Position numbers and translations under genes: made by a program. Of a DNA stretch of 64,000 bases, positions 44,093-52,680 are shown one piece after another. The stretch comes from an uncultured Oscillospiraceae bacterium (GTDB taxonomy: Bacteria > Bacillota > Clostridia > Oscillospirales > Oscillospiraceae), in assembly GCA_944385035.1 (NCBI GenBank), contig CALWVV010000002.1, positions 62,001 to 126,000 on the forward strand, in the 5' to 3' direction. The notes under the pieces were generated by a model. That model saw only the letters and a program-made list of their open reading frames with translations. It was not told the origin of the DNA and did no database searches. The first letter of the stretch is position 1. Every line of letters begins with the position of its first letter.

Positions 44093-45094
44093 ATGATATG
44101 CATAGAAACCGCAACAGGTAGTGAAGGCTGCGGCCTTGGAAATCAACTATTTCGATATGCATTTGCCAGAGCTGTTCAACTGGCTACAGGAGAAAAAATA
44201 ACCTTTTATGACTATCATCGGAGATATGATGTGTTACATGCAAGGTGTGTTTTGCCCCAGATAGTTCCGCAGTCATCAGATATAGAGTTTATTGATTGTC
44301 CAAATCAACAAATTGGTGATTACTTCAAAGAATTTTTGCCAGTCAGATATTATTTTTATTTGATACTGCAAAAGATGTGGCGTATTTTTCATAAAAAATT
44401 AGGTGCTATGACGGAGGAAGACTATTTAGAGCTGCGAACTGCGCTTGCGCCCATCATGAATCGGTTAGGTATCTATTTGGATGCTAAATTGGCCCGTGTA
44501 CCATATAAACGATATTCATACCCAAAAAGATTTTATTTGTTCGGCTATTTTTTTTCCAGAGATTATTTTAAAGAGTATGAGGAGGTGATTCGTAAGGAAC
44601 TTTTGCGACCTGATCTTATTTCCGAAAAAAATCAAGCATTGTTATCGCAGATTCATGCAACAAATTCGGTTTGCCTTCATATGCGATATGGAGACTTTCT
44701 GAACGAGAGATTTATAAATGATCTTTATGTATGTGGAGAAGAGTATTATCAAGAAGGCGTGCGATTGGCATGTAGAGATTTGAAGGATCCTGTTTTTTAT
44801 GTATTTACTGATGAAATAGAGCGAGTAGAGAAGTTCCTATTTCCAGAAGGAGTAAATTATGTTATAGTTGGAGATGGAAATAGCGCACTGGAAGATTTAC
44901 AGTTGATGGCACAATGTAAGCATTTTATTATACCTAATAGCACGTTGAGTTGGTGGGGGCAATTTTTGGGAACCTATGAACATAAGCGTGTATATGGGCC
45001 TACTCGATGGTTCAGACCTAGCAAAGAAAGAGAATCTGGTGGACTGATAGAAGAAAACTGGATTAAAATTCATGCAGCATTGCCTAAAATCTGA
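44093..45094 (+). CDS. GT11 alpha-1,2-fucosyltransferase family protein (copy 2)
   Basis: 333 residues, clearly paralogous to copy 1: CGLGNQLFRYAFARAVQLATGEK, HMRYGDFL (H-x-R-x-G-D, with F for Y), SRDYFKEYEEVIRKELLRPDLISEKNQALL, and NSTLSWWGQFL. Both end in LP-E/K-I. It has an added WRIFHKKLGAMTEED region in the middle. Two GT11 enzymes could add two 6-deoxy residues, or one fucose and one derived dideoxy sugar. Start follows AGAAGGAAA. Confidence 0.92.
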   Translation: MICIETATGSEGCGLGNQLFRYAFARAVQLATGEKITFYDYHRRYDVLHARCVLPQIVPQSSDIEFIDCPNQQIGDYFKEFLPVRYYFYLILQKMWRIFHKKLGAMTEEDYLELRTALAPIMNRLGIYLDAKLARVPYKRYSYPKRFYLFGYFFSRDYFKEYEEVIRKELLRPDLISEKNQALLSQIHATNSVCLHMRYGDFLNERFINDLYVCGEEYYQEGVRLACRDLKDPVFYVFTDEIERVEKFLFPEGVNYVIVGDGNSALEDLQLMAQCKHFIIPNSTLSWWGQFLGTYEHKRVYGPTRWFRPSKERESGGLIEENWIKIHAALPKI

Positions 45095-45216
45095 AATTTA
45101 AGGTTTTAAGGTGAAATGGTGATTATTTGTAGGACAATTCTTGAATGGAAGATGTTTTGCAATCCATTGGTATTTTACAAAAGCTTTTGAAGACAGTCCT
45201 GCAAAATGAGGTTTCT

Positions 45217-46734
45217 ATGCGAACAAAAAATGCAATAAAAAATGCTATCATTTCGGTGAGTATGTACCTAGTCCTAACCGTTACAAGCCTGTTTTTACGC
45301 CGAATTATTCTTTATCAGTTCAATTTGGAACTGGTGGCTTATGATGGCTTGTTGTCCAATGTGTTTTCCTTGATTGGCCTTGCTGAGATGGGGGCTGATG
45401 GCTTGTTTCAATGGAGAATTTATCAAGCCTATGCGCAAGGAAATCAGGAACGGATTAACCGAGTGATGAGCTTGTATCGTTTTTTCTACCGCTTCCTTGC
45501 AATGTTGGTTTTCATGGTATGCTGTGTGGTATTCCTGTTACTTCCAATCATTTTTGCGGGGAAGGTGCAGTTTTGGACTCTATTTTATGCTATGTATGGG
45601 TTATACGCTTTATCCGCGTTAATTTCCTATTTTGTGGCATACTGGCGTATCCTGTTAATTGCGGGGCAAAAGGAATATATTATTACAACTACAGAGACAG
45701 CAATGCAAATTGGTGGGCAGTTTGCCAAAGCTGCTATTTTGCTGAGCACAAGAAATTATTTGCTTTATGTGGCCAGCAATACTGCGATTACGGCTTGTTC
45801 ACATATTTTGGTTATGGTGCGCTCTCACCAGAAAAATCCGTCGGTCACTTTTGTCAAGGTTACTTGGAAAGATTTTCGAGAGGAAGGGATGATACGGGAG
45901 TTAAGAGAAGTTTTCATCATCAAAATTATTAATACAACGATGTATAATATTGATAATTTGATGATAACATTTCTAATTAGTACCCAAATGGTGACTTATT
46001 TTACAAACTATTCTTTAATAGCAGGATATGTATTTCAATTCTTTAGTAAATTGATCGTACCCATGAGGGGAAGTATTGCTGATTTGATTTATAAAGAGGA
46101 TCGAAAAACGTCATACCGAATATATCGAGCCATGGATCTGGGAGCTTTTTTCTTATCATCCCTGTTACTTATTTGCTATGCGGTAGTTTTTCAACCGGCA
46201 ATTTCAGCTTTGTTCGGAGAACAATTTCTTCTGCCCTATACTTTTGTATTGATGTTTGCCCTTCAATATTATATTAATATGAAAGGGCAGATTATAACAA
46301 TGTTTCGCGGTGCTTTCGCTGAGTATTCTACGGAGCGTCGTTATAGGACTATCGGAGCCATCGTTAACCTTATTCTTTCTATTATATTAGGAAGGGTTTG
46401 GGGCCTGCCCGGAATTGTGCTGGGGACTGTGGTGGCGTTACTCGCTTTCTGGCATAGTAATATTGAAATTGTGAACCACAAATTTTTTGGGGAATCGCAT
46501 ATTCATGCTTGGGGCCGTGAACTTGTTTTTTTATTGATTGCCTGCATAGAGTTTGGTATTACGTGGCTGCTAACTCGCCACATTCCCTATACATTTACAG
46601 GTATGATTCTATGTGGTATCATCGGGGTGACGGTCCCGACCATCATCAATCTGGTGGTGTTTTTCCGTACAGCGGAGTTTCAGGAGATACTCAGCCGCTC
46701 CAGACGGATATTGCAGAGAAAGAAACCCTCCTGA
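45217..46734 (+). CDS. Wzx-like flippase (MOP superfamily)
   Basis: 505 residues from the ATG at 45217 (TGAGG five bases upstream); the longer frame from 45145 lacks a site. There are about 12-14 membrane segments with the start layout of polysaccharide exporters (NAIISVSMYLVLTVTSLFLRRIILYQF). It should flip lipid-linked repeat units across the membrane for polymerisation by the Wzy-like protein. It is AT-rich, like the two GT11 genes before it. No other flippase or ABC exporter is present in the locus. Confidence 0.88.
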   Translation: MRTKNAIKNAIISVSMYLVLTVTSLFLRRIILYQFNLELVAYDGLLSNVFSLIGLAEMGADGLFQWRIYQAYAQGNQERINRVMSLYRFFYRFLAMLVFMVCCVVFLLLPIIFAGKVQFWTLFYAMYGLYALSALISYFVAYWRILLIAGQKEYIITTTETAMQIGGQFAKAAILLSTRNYLLYVASNTAITACSHILVMVRSHQKNPSVTFVKVTWKDFREEGMIRELREVFIIKIINTTMYNIDNLMITFLISTQMVTYFTNYSLIAGYVFQFFSKLIVPMRGSIADLIYKEDRKTSYRIYRAMDLGAFFLSSLLLICYAVVFQPAISALFGEQFLLPYTFVLMFALQYYINMKGQIITMFRGAFAEYSTERRYRTIGAIVNLILSIILGRVWGLPGIVLGTVVALLAFWHSNIEIVNHKFFGESHIHAWGRELVFLLIACIEFGITWLLTRHIPYTFTGMILCGIIGVTVPTIINLVVFFRTAEFQEILSRSRRILQRKKPS

Positions 46735-46783
46735 CCTTATAAAAAACTAAGCGAAAATTGAGAAAAAGAAAGAGGGAAACAGC

Positions 46784-47836
46784 TTGAAAAAAGCACTGAT
46801 TACCGGAATTACCGGACAGGATGGCAGCTATTTGGCGGAATTTCTGCTGGAAAAGGGGTATGAGGTACACGGGCTGATTCGCCGTTCCTCCACTTCCAAT
46901 ACCCAGCGCATTGACTATTTGATTGCAGACAACCGGATTACTCTTCATCTGGGAGATATGGCGGACGCCGCTAGCATTATCCGGGTGGTCTCCCTGGTTC
47001 GACCGGATGAAATTTACAATCTGGCTGCCCAGAGCCATGTGGCCCTGAGCTTTGATGCACCGGAATACGCCGGGGATGTGGACGCCCTGGGTATCCTTCG
47101 AGTCCTGGAGGCAGTACGGATTCTTGGCCTGAAGGACACCTGCCGTATCTACCAGGCTTCTACTAGTGAATTGTACGGCAAGGTGGAGGAGGTTCCCCAG
47201 CGAGAGACCACCCCTTTCCATCCATATAGCCCCTACGCCATTGCCAAGCAGTACGGCTTCTGGATGGTGAAAGAGTACCGGGAGGCCTATGGGATGTACG
47301 CCTGCAACGGAATTCTGTTTAACCACGAGTCGGAGCGCCGGGGGGAGAACTTCGTTACCCGAAAGATTACCCTGGCTGCCGGCCGCATCGCCGAGGGCCT
47401 GCAGGATCACCTGGAGCTGGGCAATATGGACTCCCTGCGGGATTGGGGCTATGCCAAGGATTATGTGGAGTGTATGTGGCTGATGCTCCAACAGCAGAAG
47501 CCGGAGGACTTTGTCATCGCCACAGGTGAGCAGCACACTGTCCGGGATTTCACTGAAAAGGCATTCGCCGCCAACGGCATGACCATCCGTTGGGAGGGGA
47601 GTGGCGTGGACGAGAAGGGCTACGACGCCCAGACTGGGAAGCTGCTGGTCAGTGTGAACCCGGCATGGTTCCGTCCTACCGATGTGGACAACCTGTGGGG
47701 CGACCCCACAAAGGCAAAAAATAAGTTGGGCTGGGATCCCCAGACTACCACCTATGAGCAGTTGGTGGAGATTATGGCCAAACACGACCGGGCGTTGGCA
47801 AAGCAAGAAAAAGCAGTGAAATCTTGTAAGGAGTGA
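46784..47836 (+). CDS. gmd: GDP-mannose 4,6-dehydratase
   Basis: 350 residues from a TTG at 46784 (GAGGG upstream). NADP binding [33 protein letters not shown], catalytic [25 protein letters not shown] (Tyr-x3-Lys) and [16 protein letters not shown] match Gmd throughout, including the tetramer loop. It makes GDP-4-keto-6-deoxy-D-mannose from GDP-mannose, the branch point to GDP-fucose, colitose and other sugars. It is directly followed by the ColD-like gene, which uses this product. It is GC-rich compared with its neighbours. Confidence 0.96.
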   Translation: MKKALITGITGQDGSYLAEFLLEKGYEVHGLIRRSSTSNTQRIDYLIADNRITLHLGDMADAASIIRVVSLVRPDEIYNLAAQSHVALSFDAPEYAGDVDALGILRVLEAVRILGLKDTCRIYQASTSELYGKVEEVPQRETTPFHPYSPYAIAKQYGFWMVKEYREAYGMYACNGILFNHESERRGENFVTRKITLAAGRIAEGLQDHLELGNMDSLRDWGYAKDYVECMWLMLQQQKPEDFVIATGEQHTVRDFTEKAFAANGMTIRWEGSGVDEKGYDAQTGKLLVSVNPAWFRPTDVDNLWGDPTKAKNKLGWDPQTTTYEQLVEIMAKHDRALAKQEKAVKSCKE

Positions 47837-47841
47837 TAACG

Positions 47842-49026
47842 ATGATGCAGTTTAAGCTTTGCGATGATCCGTGGGGAAAAGAGGAACTGGCGGCGATTCG
47901 GTCTGTTATGGATTCTGGCATGTATACAATGGGGGAACAGGTGCGTCAGTATGAGCTGGAGTTTGCTGAAAAGTTCGGTGCTCCTTATGCTGTGATGGTG
48001 AGCTCTGGATCTACAGCCAATCTGCTGGCCATTGCAGCACTAGTGTATTCAAAGCGGCTACCGCGGGGCTCAGAAGTCATCGTGCCTGCGGTTTCCTGGA
48101 GCACTACCTATGCCCCGCTGGAGCAGTATGGAATGAAATTGATCTTTGTAGATATTGACAAGGACACCCTAAATATTAGTGTAGATGCACTGAAAAATGC
48201 CATCACCGACAAGACTCGTATGATTTTCCTGGTCAATCTTTTGGGTAACCCCAACTGCTTTGATGAGATTTTTGCCCTTTGCGAGGGACGTAATATTCTG
48301 ATTCTTGAGGACAATTGCGAGTCTCTGGGAGCTACCTACTGTGGAAAACAGTTGGGAACCTTGGGCCTCATGGGGACCTATTCTACCTTTTATTCCCACC
48401 ATATGTGTACAATGGAAGGTGGCGTAGTGGTAACGGGTGACCGAGAACTCTATGAGTATATGCTGGCTATCCGCGCCCATGGTTGGACACGGAATCTTCC
48501 TGAGGATAGCTCTATCTATCAGAAGAAAGAAAATCCTTTCTATGAGAGCTTTAATTTCATCGTTCCCGGCTATAACCTTAGGCCGCTGGAGATAGAGGGT
48601 GCCATTGGACGGGAGCAACTGAAAAAAATTAGCGGTATGATTGAACAGCGCCGGAAAAATGCAGAATATTTTCGCCAAAAAGTCGGAAATCTGCCTGGAA
48701 TCCGTCTGCAAAAGGAAATAGAGCAGTCCTCCTGGTTTGGCTTTTCCATTGTTCTGGAAGGAGAACTGGCTGGTAAACGCGACTTCATTGTGCAGAAATT
48801 GCGCGAGGCAAATATTGAGGTCCGTCCCATCGTGGCTGGTAACTTTACCAGAAACAAAGTGATTGAATATATGGACTTTGCTATTCCTTCACCTTTGGTT
48901 AATGCAGATGATATCCATGATCATGGCTTTTTTGTGGGGAACCATTCGCACGATAATTCAGCAGAAATTGATTATTTTGCGGATGTGATGCAGCAGTTGA
49001 TTAAAAGAGGACAACGTGATGGATAA
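47842..49026 (+). CDS. ColD-like GDP-4-keto-6-deoxymannose 3-dehydratase (His in place of PLP Lys)
   Basis: 394 residues from the ATG at 47842 with AAGGAG upstream. It is a DegT-fold enzyme, but the PLP-lysine site reads STFYSHHMCTMEGG: His186 stands where aminotransferases have Lys. This replacement defines the 3-dehydratases ColD (His188) and E1/AscC, which eliminate the C3 hydroxyl instead of transaminating. EDNCESLGA further supports it. Coming straight after Gmd, it should yield GDP-4-keto-3,6-dideoxy-D-mannose. The next genes then decide the end product. E1 enzymes also need a reductase; no E3-like gene is here, favouring the ColD mode. Confidence 0.88.
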   Translation: MMQFKLCDDPWGKEELAAIRSVMDSGMYTMGEQVRQYELEFAEKFGAPYAVMVSSGSTANLLAIAALVYSKRLPRGSEVIVPAVSWSTTYAPLEQYGMKLIFVDIDKDTLNISVDALKNAITDKTRMIFLVNLLGNPNCFDEIFALCEGRNILILEDNCESLGATYCGKQLGTLGLMGTYSTFYSHHMCTMEGGVVVTGDRELYEYMLAIRAHGWTRNLPEDSSIYQKKENPFYESFNFIVPGYNLRPLEIEGAIGREQLKKISGMIEQRRKNAEYFRQKVGNLPGIRLQKEIEQSSWFGFSIVLEGELAGKRDFIVQKLREANIEVRPIVAGNFTRNKVIEYMDFAIPSPLVNADDIHDHGFFVGNHSHDNSAEIDYFADVMQQLIKRGQRDG

Positions 49027-49951
49027 GAGTGCACGTATCTATGTTGCGGGACATACCGGACTAGTAGGTTCAGCGATTGTTCGTAAATTGGAGAAAGAAG
49101 GCTTTCAAAATCTTATTCTTCGCACACATGATGAATTAGAACTAACAGATCAAGCTGCCGTGGATATGTTCTATCGGCAGGCACAGCCAGAGTATGTATT
49201 CGATGCTGCAGCATTGGTAGGTGGCATACAAGCAAATAATGCGGCTCCTGCAGATTTCTTTTTTGTGAATATGCAAATAGAAAATAATCTGATTTGGGGT
49301 GCGCATAAAGCAGGTGTAAAGAAATTCCTATTTTTAGGAAGTGCATGCATGTATCCAAAGGAATGTGAGCAGCCAATGAAAGAAAAAATGCTGCTCACAG
49401 GTTTGCCCGAATATACAAACGAAGGATATGCACTGGCGAAGATATGTGGGAGCCGCCTTTGCGGATATTTAAGACGCCAGTATGGACAGAATTTTATTTC
49501 CGCCATCCCGGCTAACACATATGGCCCGGGAGATTCCTTTGATCCTCAGCACTCTCATGTGATTCCAGCCTTGATAGTGAAATATCATAATGCAAAGAAA
49601 AATAATCTGGAAAGTGTGGAGTTGTGGGGGACAGGTCAAGCAAAAAGGGAATTTATTCATGTGGATGATATTGCGGATGCATGCTTGTTCCTGATGGAGC
49701 ATTATTCGCAGGAAGAACCAATAAATATTGGGACAGGTGAGGAAGTTACAATAATGGAGCTTTCACAGCTGATTCGTAAAATTGTAGGATATGAAGGGAA
49801 AATCATCTGTGATCCAACAAAGCCAGATGGAATGATGAGACGAATGGTTGACTGTGAGCGGCAAATGACATTGGGTTGGAGAAGTAAAATTCCCCTGGAA
49901 GAAGGACTAAAAGAACTTTATAGTATATATTTGAAGGGGGAGCAATATTGA
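49019..49951 (+). CDS. GDP-L-fucose synthase family (Fcl/ColC-like), canonical active site
   Basis: 310 residues from the ATG at 49019. NADP site VAGHTGLVGSAI; catalytic Ser108 and Cys110 (GSACMYPK), Tyr137-x3-Lys141 (YALAK) and His180 (HSHVIPAL) match the epimerase/reductase residues of E. coli Fcl (Ser107, Cys109, Tyr136, Lys140, His179). It should epimerise C3/C5 and reduce C4 of GDP-4-keto-6-deoxymannose to GDP-L-fucose. It could act as ColC on the 3-deoxy product, epimerising C5 only. The start overlaps the ColD-like gene by eight bases. Confidence 0.9.
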   Translation: MDKSARIYVAGHTGLVGSAIVRKLEKEGFQNLILRTHDELELTDQAAVDMFYRQAQPEYVFDAAALVGGIQANNAAPADFFFVNMQIENNLIWGAHKAGVKKFLFLGSACMYPKECEQPMKEKMLLTGLPEYTNEGYALAKICGSRLCGYLRRQYGQNFISAIPANTYGPGDSFDPQHSHVIPALIVKYHNAKKNNLESVELWGTGQAKREFIHVDDIADACLFLMEHYSQEEPINIGTGEEVTIMELSQLIRKIVGYEGKIICDPTKPDGMMRRMVDCERQMTLGWRSKIPLEEGLKELYSIYLKGEQY

Positions 49952-50892
49952 ACTCGGATAAAAATGTTAAAATCTATTTAGCGGGGCATCGTGGTGTTGC
50001 GGGGACCGCATGTTATGAGATACTAAAAGAAAATGGGTACTCTAACATTATTACAAGGACTCATTCAGAATTGGATTTGACGAATCAAAAGGCGGTATTT
50101 GATTTTTTTGCAGAGGAAAAACCTGAATGGGTTATTCTTTGTGCCGCACATATAGGAGGAATAGCTGATAAGGCAAAATTTCCTGCGGAATATATATACG
50201 ACAATTTAGCTATTGAGATGAATGTCATTGAAGCGGCACATAAAAATAAGACTAAAAAGTTGCTGTTTATGGGAAGTGCGTATGCCTACCCTATTACAGA
50301 GGAACCATCCAAAGAAGAAACCTTGTTCTCGGGAGAACATGGTAAACTGGATGAGCCGTATATTGTTGCGAAAATTGCCGGAGTAAAACTTTGCGAATAC
50401 TATTGGAAACAGTATGGGGATAATTTTTTCTCTGTAATGCCGTGTTGCTTTTTTGGAGAGGGAGATTCGTTTGATTTGACACGAGCTACTGTGGTTCCGT
50501 CAATGGTAAGGCGAATGAGTGAGGCAAAAGAGCGTGGGGATGAAGAATTTCCAATCTGGGGTACGGGAAAACCACTGAGAGAATTCCTGAGTAGTAAAGA
50601 TATCGCGAGAGGTTGCCTTTTCCTCCTTGAAAGATATAAAGGCGGAGGAGAGTACTTTAATCTGGGAAATGGAGGAGAATTAATCTCCATTGCTGAACTA
50701 GCAGGGATTATTCAACAGGTTGTTGGATATAAAGGAAAATTGATATTTGATTTGACTAAGCCTGATGGAATGAGAAAAAAAGTGCTTGATTCTACTAAAT
50801 TGATGAATTTGGGATGGAAACCCCAAGACTGCCTTGAGGACAGCGTGAAAGAATTATATTCATACTATATGAGGACAGCAAAAGGGAAGTGA
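49948..50892 (+). CDS. Fcl-like reductase lacking the epimerase residues
   Basis: 314 residues starting with TTG at 49948, overlapping the previous stop (AGGGGGA seven bases upstream). It is a paralogue of the preceding Fcl (AGHRGVAGTA, YIVAK with Tyr138/Lys142). The Cys that acts in epimerisation is replaced (GSAYAYP; Tyr112), and the H-x-H of HSHVIPAL reads RATVVPSM (Thr181 for the catalytic His). It should be able to reduce a keto group but not epimerise. It is followed by the split transketolase, so its substrate may be a branched keto sugar. Confidence 0.85.
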   Translation: MNSDKNVKIYLAGHRGVAGTACYEILKENGYSNIITRTHSELDLTNQKAVFDFFAEEKPEWVILCAAHIGGIADKAKFPAEYIYDNLAIEMNVIEAAHKNKTKKLLFMGSAYAYPITEEPSKEETLFSGEHGKLDEPYIVAKIAGVKLCEYYWKQYGDNFFSVMPCCFFGEGDSFDLTRATVVPSMVRRMSEAKERGDEEFPIWGTGKPLREFLSSKDIARGCLFLLERYKGGGEYFNLGNGGELISIAELAGIIQQVVGYKGKLIFDLTKPDGMRKKVLDSTKLMNLGWKPQDCLEDSVKELYSYYMRTAKGK

Positions 50893-51746
50893 AAAAAGTG
50901 CAATCAGAACAAACAATTGATCACTTGAAAAAAAAAGCAGCTCAGATTCGAATTGATATTTTGAATATGTGTGATCATGTAGGTGCTGGACATGTAACAT
51001 CTGGTTTTTCCTGTACCGAATTATTGGTTGCACTGTATGAGGGGAAAATTTTGCGCTGTGATCCCCGAAATCCAGATTGGGCTGCAAGAGATTATTTCAT
51101 TCTGAGCAAGGGGCACTCTAGTACAGCACTCTATCCTGTGTTAGCGGATATGGGGTTCTTTGGACGGGAAGAGCTCATGAAATGCTGTGATAAAGGAGAA
51201 ATGTTGGGTCTTTTGCTCAAAAAAGATGTTCCTGGTGTTGAAATATCGTCTGGTTCTCTTGGAATTGGCCTTGGTGTGGCTTCTGGCATTGCGCTGAGCT
51301 TAAAAATGGACCGTTTATCCAACTTGGTTTTTTGTATGTTGGGCGATGGCGAGTGCCACGAAGGGAATATTTGGGAATCTGCCATGTTTGCCAGCCAATA
51401 CAGACTGAACAATCTAATTGCAATTGTGGATCGAAACTATCTCTGCTGTACTGATTTTACAGAAAATATTATGTCGTTAGAACCTTTTTCTGCTAAATGG
51501 GAATCGTTTGGCTGGGAAGTAAAACACATCAACGGGCATAGTTTTGATCAGATATTTGAGGCGCTGGACAATGTTCACGCAATGAATAGAAATAAGCCCC
51601 TGGTCATTATTGCGGATACGGTAAAGGGGAAGGGTGTAGATTTTATTTCTAATGTTCCCTTAATGCATGGGGCTGCGGTCTGCGGAGAAAAATTGAAAGC
51701 GGCATATAGGTGTATTTCCCCTGGGGAGGAATGGACTGATGAGTAA
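50889..51746 (+). CDS. Transketolase N-terminal subunit
   Basis: 285 residues (GTG 50889, or GTG 50898), overlapping the previous gene by four bases. It covers the pyrophosphate-binding half: SKGHSSTALYPVLADMG, GSLGIGLGVASGIAL, and the TPP metal motif GDGECHEGNIWESAMFAS ending in IVDRN. The first His-Pro-Gly of transketolase is altered (GAGHVTSGFSC), hinting at a changed substrate. Split transketolases with N and C halves on separate genes occur in archaea and in secondary-sugar pathways. Here it is embedded in a GDP-sugar operon, not with pentose-phosphate genes. Confidence 0.9.
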   Translation: MKKVQSEQTIDHLKKKAAQIRIDILNMCDHVGAGHVTSGFSCTELLVALYEGKILRCDPRNPDWAARDYFILSKGHSSTALYPVLADMGFFGREELMKCCDKGEMLGLLLKKDVPGVEISSGSLGIGLGVASGIALSLKMDRLSNLVFCMLGDGECHEGNIWESAMFASQYRLNNLIAIVDRNYLCCTDFTENIMSLEPFSAKWESFGWEVKHINGHSFDQIFEALDNVHAMNRNKPLVIIADTVKGKGVDFISNVPLMHGAAVCGEKLKAAYRCISPGEEWTDE

Positions 51747-52671
51747 AAACTTCAGAGATATTTTTTGGGATCAGATATACATTGCCGCAAAAAATGATCG
51801 AAATGTAGTGGTTGTTTCCGCTGATTTAGGTGCAATTTCACTGGATCGCTTTCGAGAGGAATTGCCTGGACAATTCGTCAACACAGGAATAGCGGAGCAA
51901 AATGCGATTACAGTAGCAGCAGGTTTGGCTTTGCGAGGGAAAAGAGTCTTTGTATACGCAAATGCTCCCTTTATTCATATGCGTTGTTACGAACAAATCC
52001 GTTTGACTGCCTCTGGAATGTTGTTGCCAATGACAATTATTGGACAAGGCGCGGGATTTAGTTTTTGGGAATATGGTCCCACACATCATACATTAGAAGA
52101 TTATGGGAGTATGAGAATGCTTCCCAATATGAAAGTGTATGTGGCCTCAGATCCGGTGGTGACAGAAGCACTAGCGGAACATACACTGCACTGTGATCAT
52201 GCGTCCTATATCAGAATGGATAAATTGGCCCTGCCAGCATATCCCGATGAGAATAAAATTGATGTGGTTCAGGGATTCCGGACTTTTGGCGCGCCGAATG
52301 GAAAATTTCTTTTAGTTGGGTGCGGGAATATGGTACAACACGTTTCTGAAGCGGCAAAAAGAATTGAAGAGCAAGGAAACACGTGTAGTTGGGTTGATTT
52401 GTTTAGTCTGACTCCTGATATTTCGAAATTTGCAAAGATAATTTCAAATTTTGAAAAAATTGTAACAGTTGAAGAGCATGGAAAGATAGGCGGAATTGCA
52501 AGCCTTGTGAGTGAAGTGATGATTGAGCATCGAATTTGGAAGCCTATGAGAAAAATTGCATGTGATACGAGTTGTGGCTATTTCTATGGGTATGGCAGCA
52601 GAGAAAATGTTGAAGAACATTATGGACTAACCGTTTCCAATATTGTTCAGGAAACATTGACGCTTATATAA
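51739..52671 (+). CDS. Transketolase C-terminal subunit
   Basis: 310 residues, overlapping the N-terminal half by eight bases, which favours 1:1 synthesis. It holds the pyrimidine-binding domain with catalytic Glu (NTGIAEQNAITVAAGLAL), the THHTLEDYGSMRMLPNM loop and a C-terminal domain (VEEHGKIGGIASLVSE). With the previous protein it forms an active-looking TPP enzyme that would move a two-carbon ketol unit. In this context the likely acceptor is a 4-keto deoxysugar nucleotide; ordinary central-metabolism transketolase is the alternative. Confidence 0.9.
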   Translation: MSKNFRDIFWDQIYIAAKNDRNVVVVSADLGAISLDRFREELPGQFVNTGIAEQNAITVAAGLALRGKRVFVYANAPFIHMRCYEQIRLTASGMLLPMTIIGQGAGFSFWEYGPTHHTLEDYGSMRMLPNMKVYVASDPVVTEALAEHTLHCDHASYIRMDKLALPAYPDENKIDVVQGFRTFGAPNGKFLLVGCGNMVQHVSEAAKRIEEQGNTCSWVDLFSLTPDISKFAKIISNFEKIVTVEEHGKIGGIASLVSEVMIEHRIWKPMRKIACDTSCGYFYGYGSRENVEEHYGLTVSNIVQETLTLI

Positions 52672-52680
52672 GGAGAAATC

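Noticed and set aside
46691-47806. 371-residue minus-strand frame opposite gmd
   Set aside because: Shadow of gmd, whose catalytic motifs are unambiguous.
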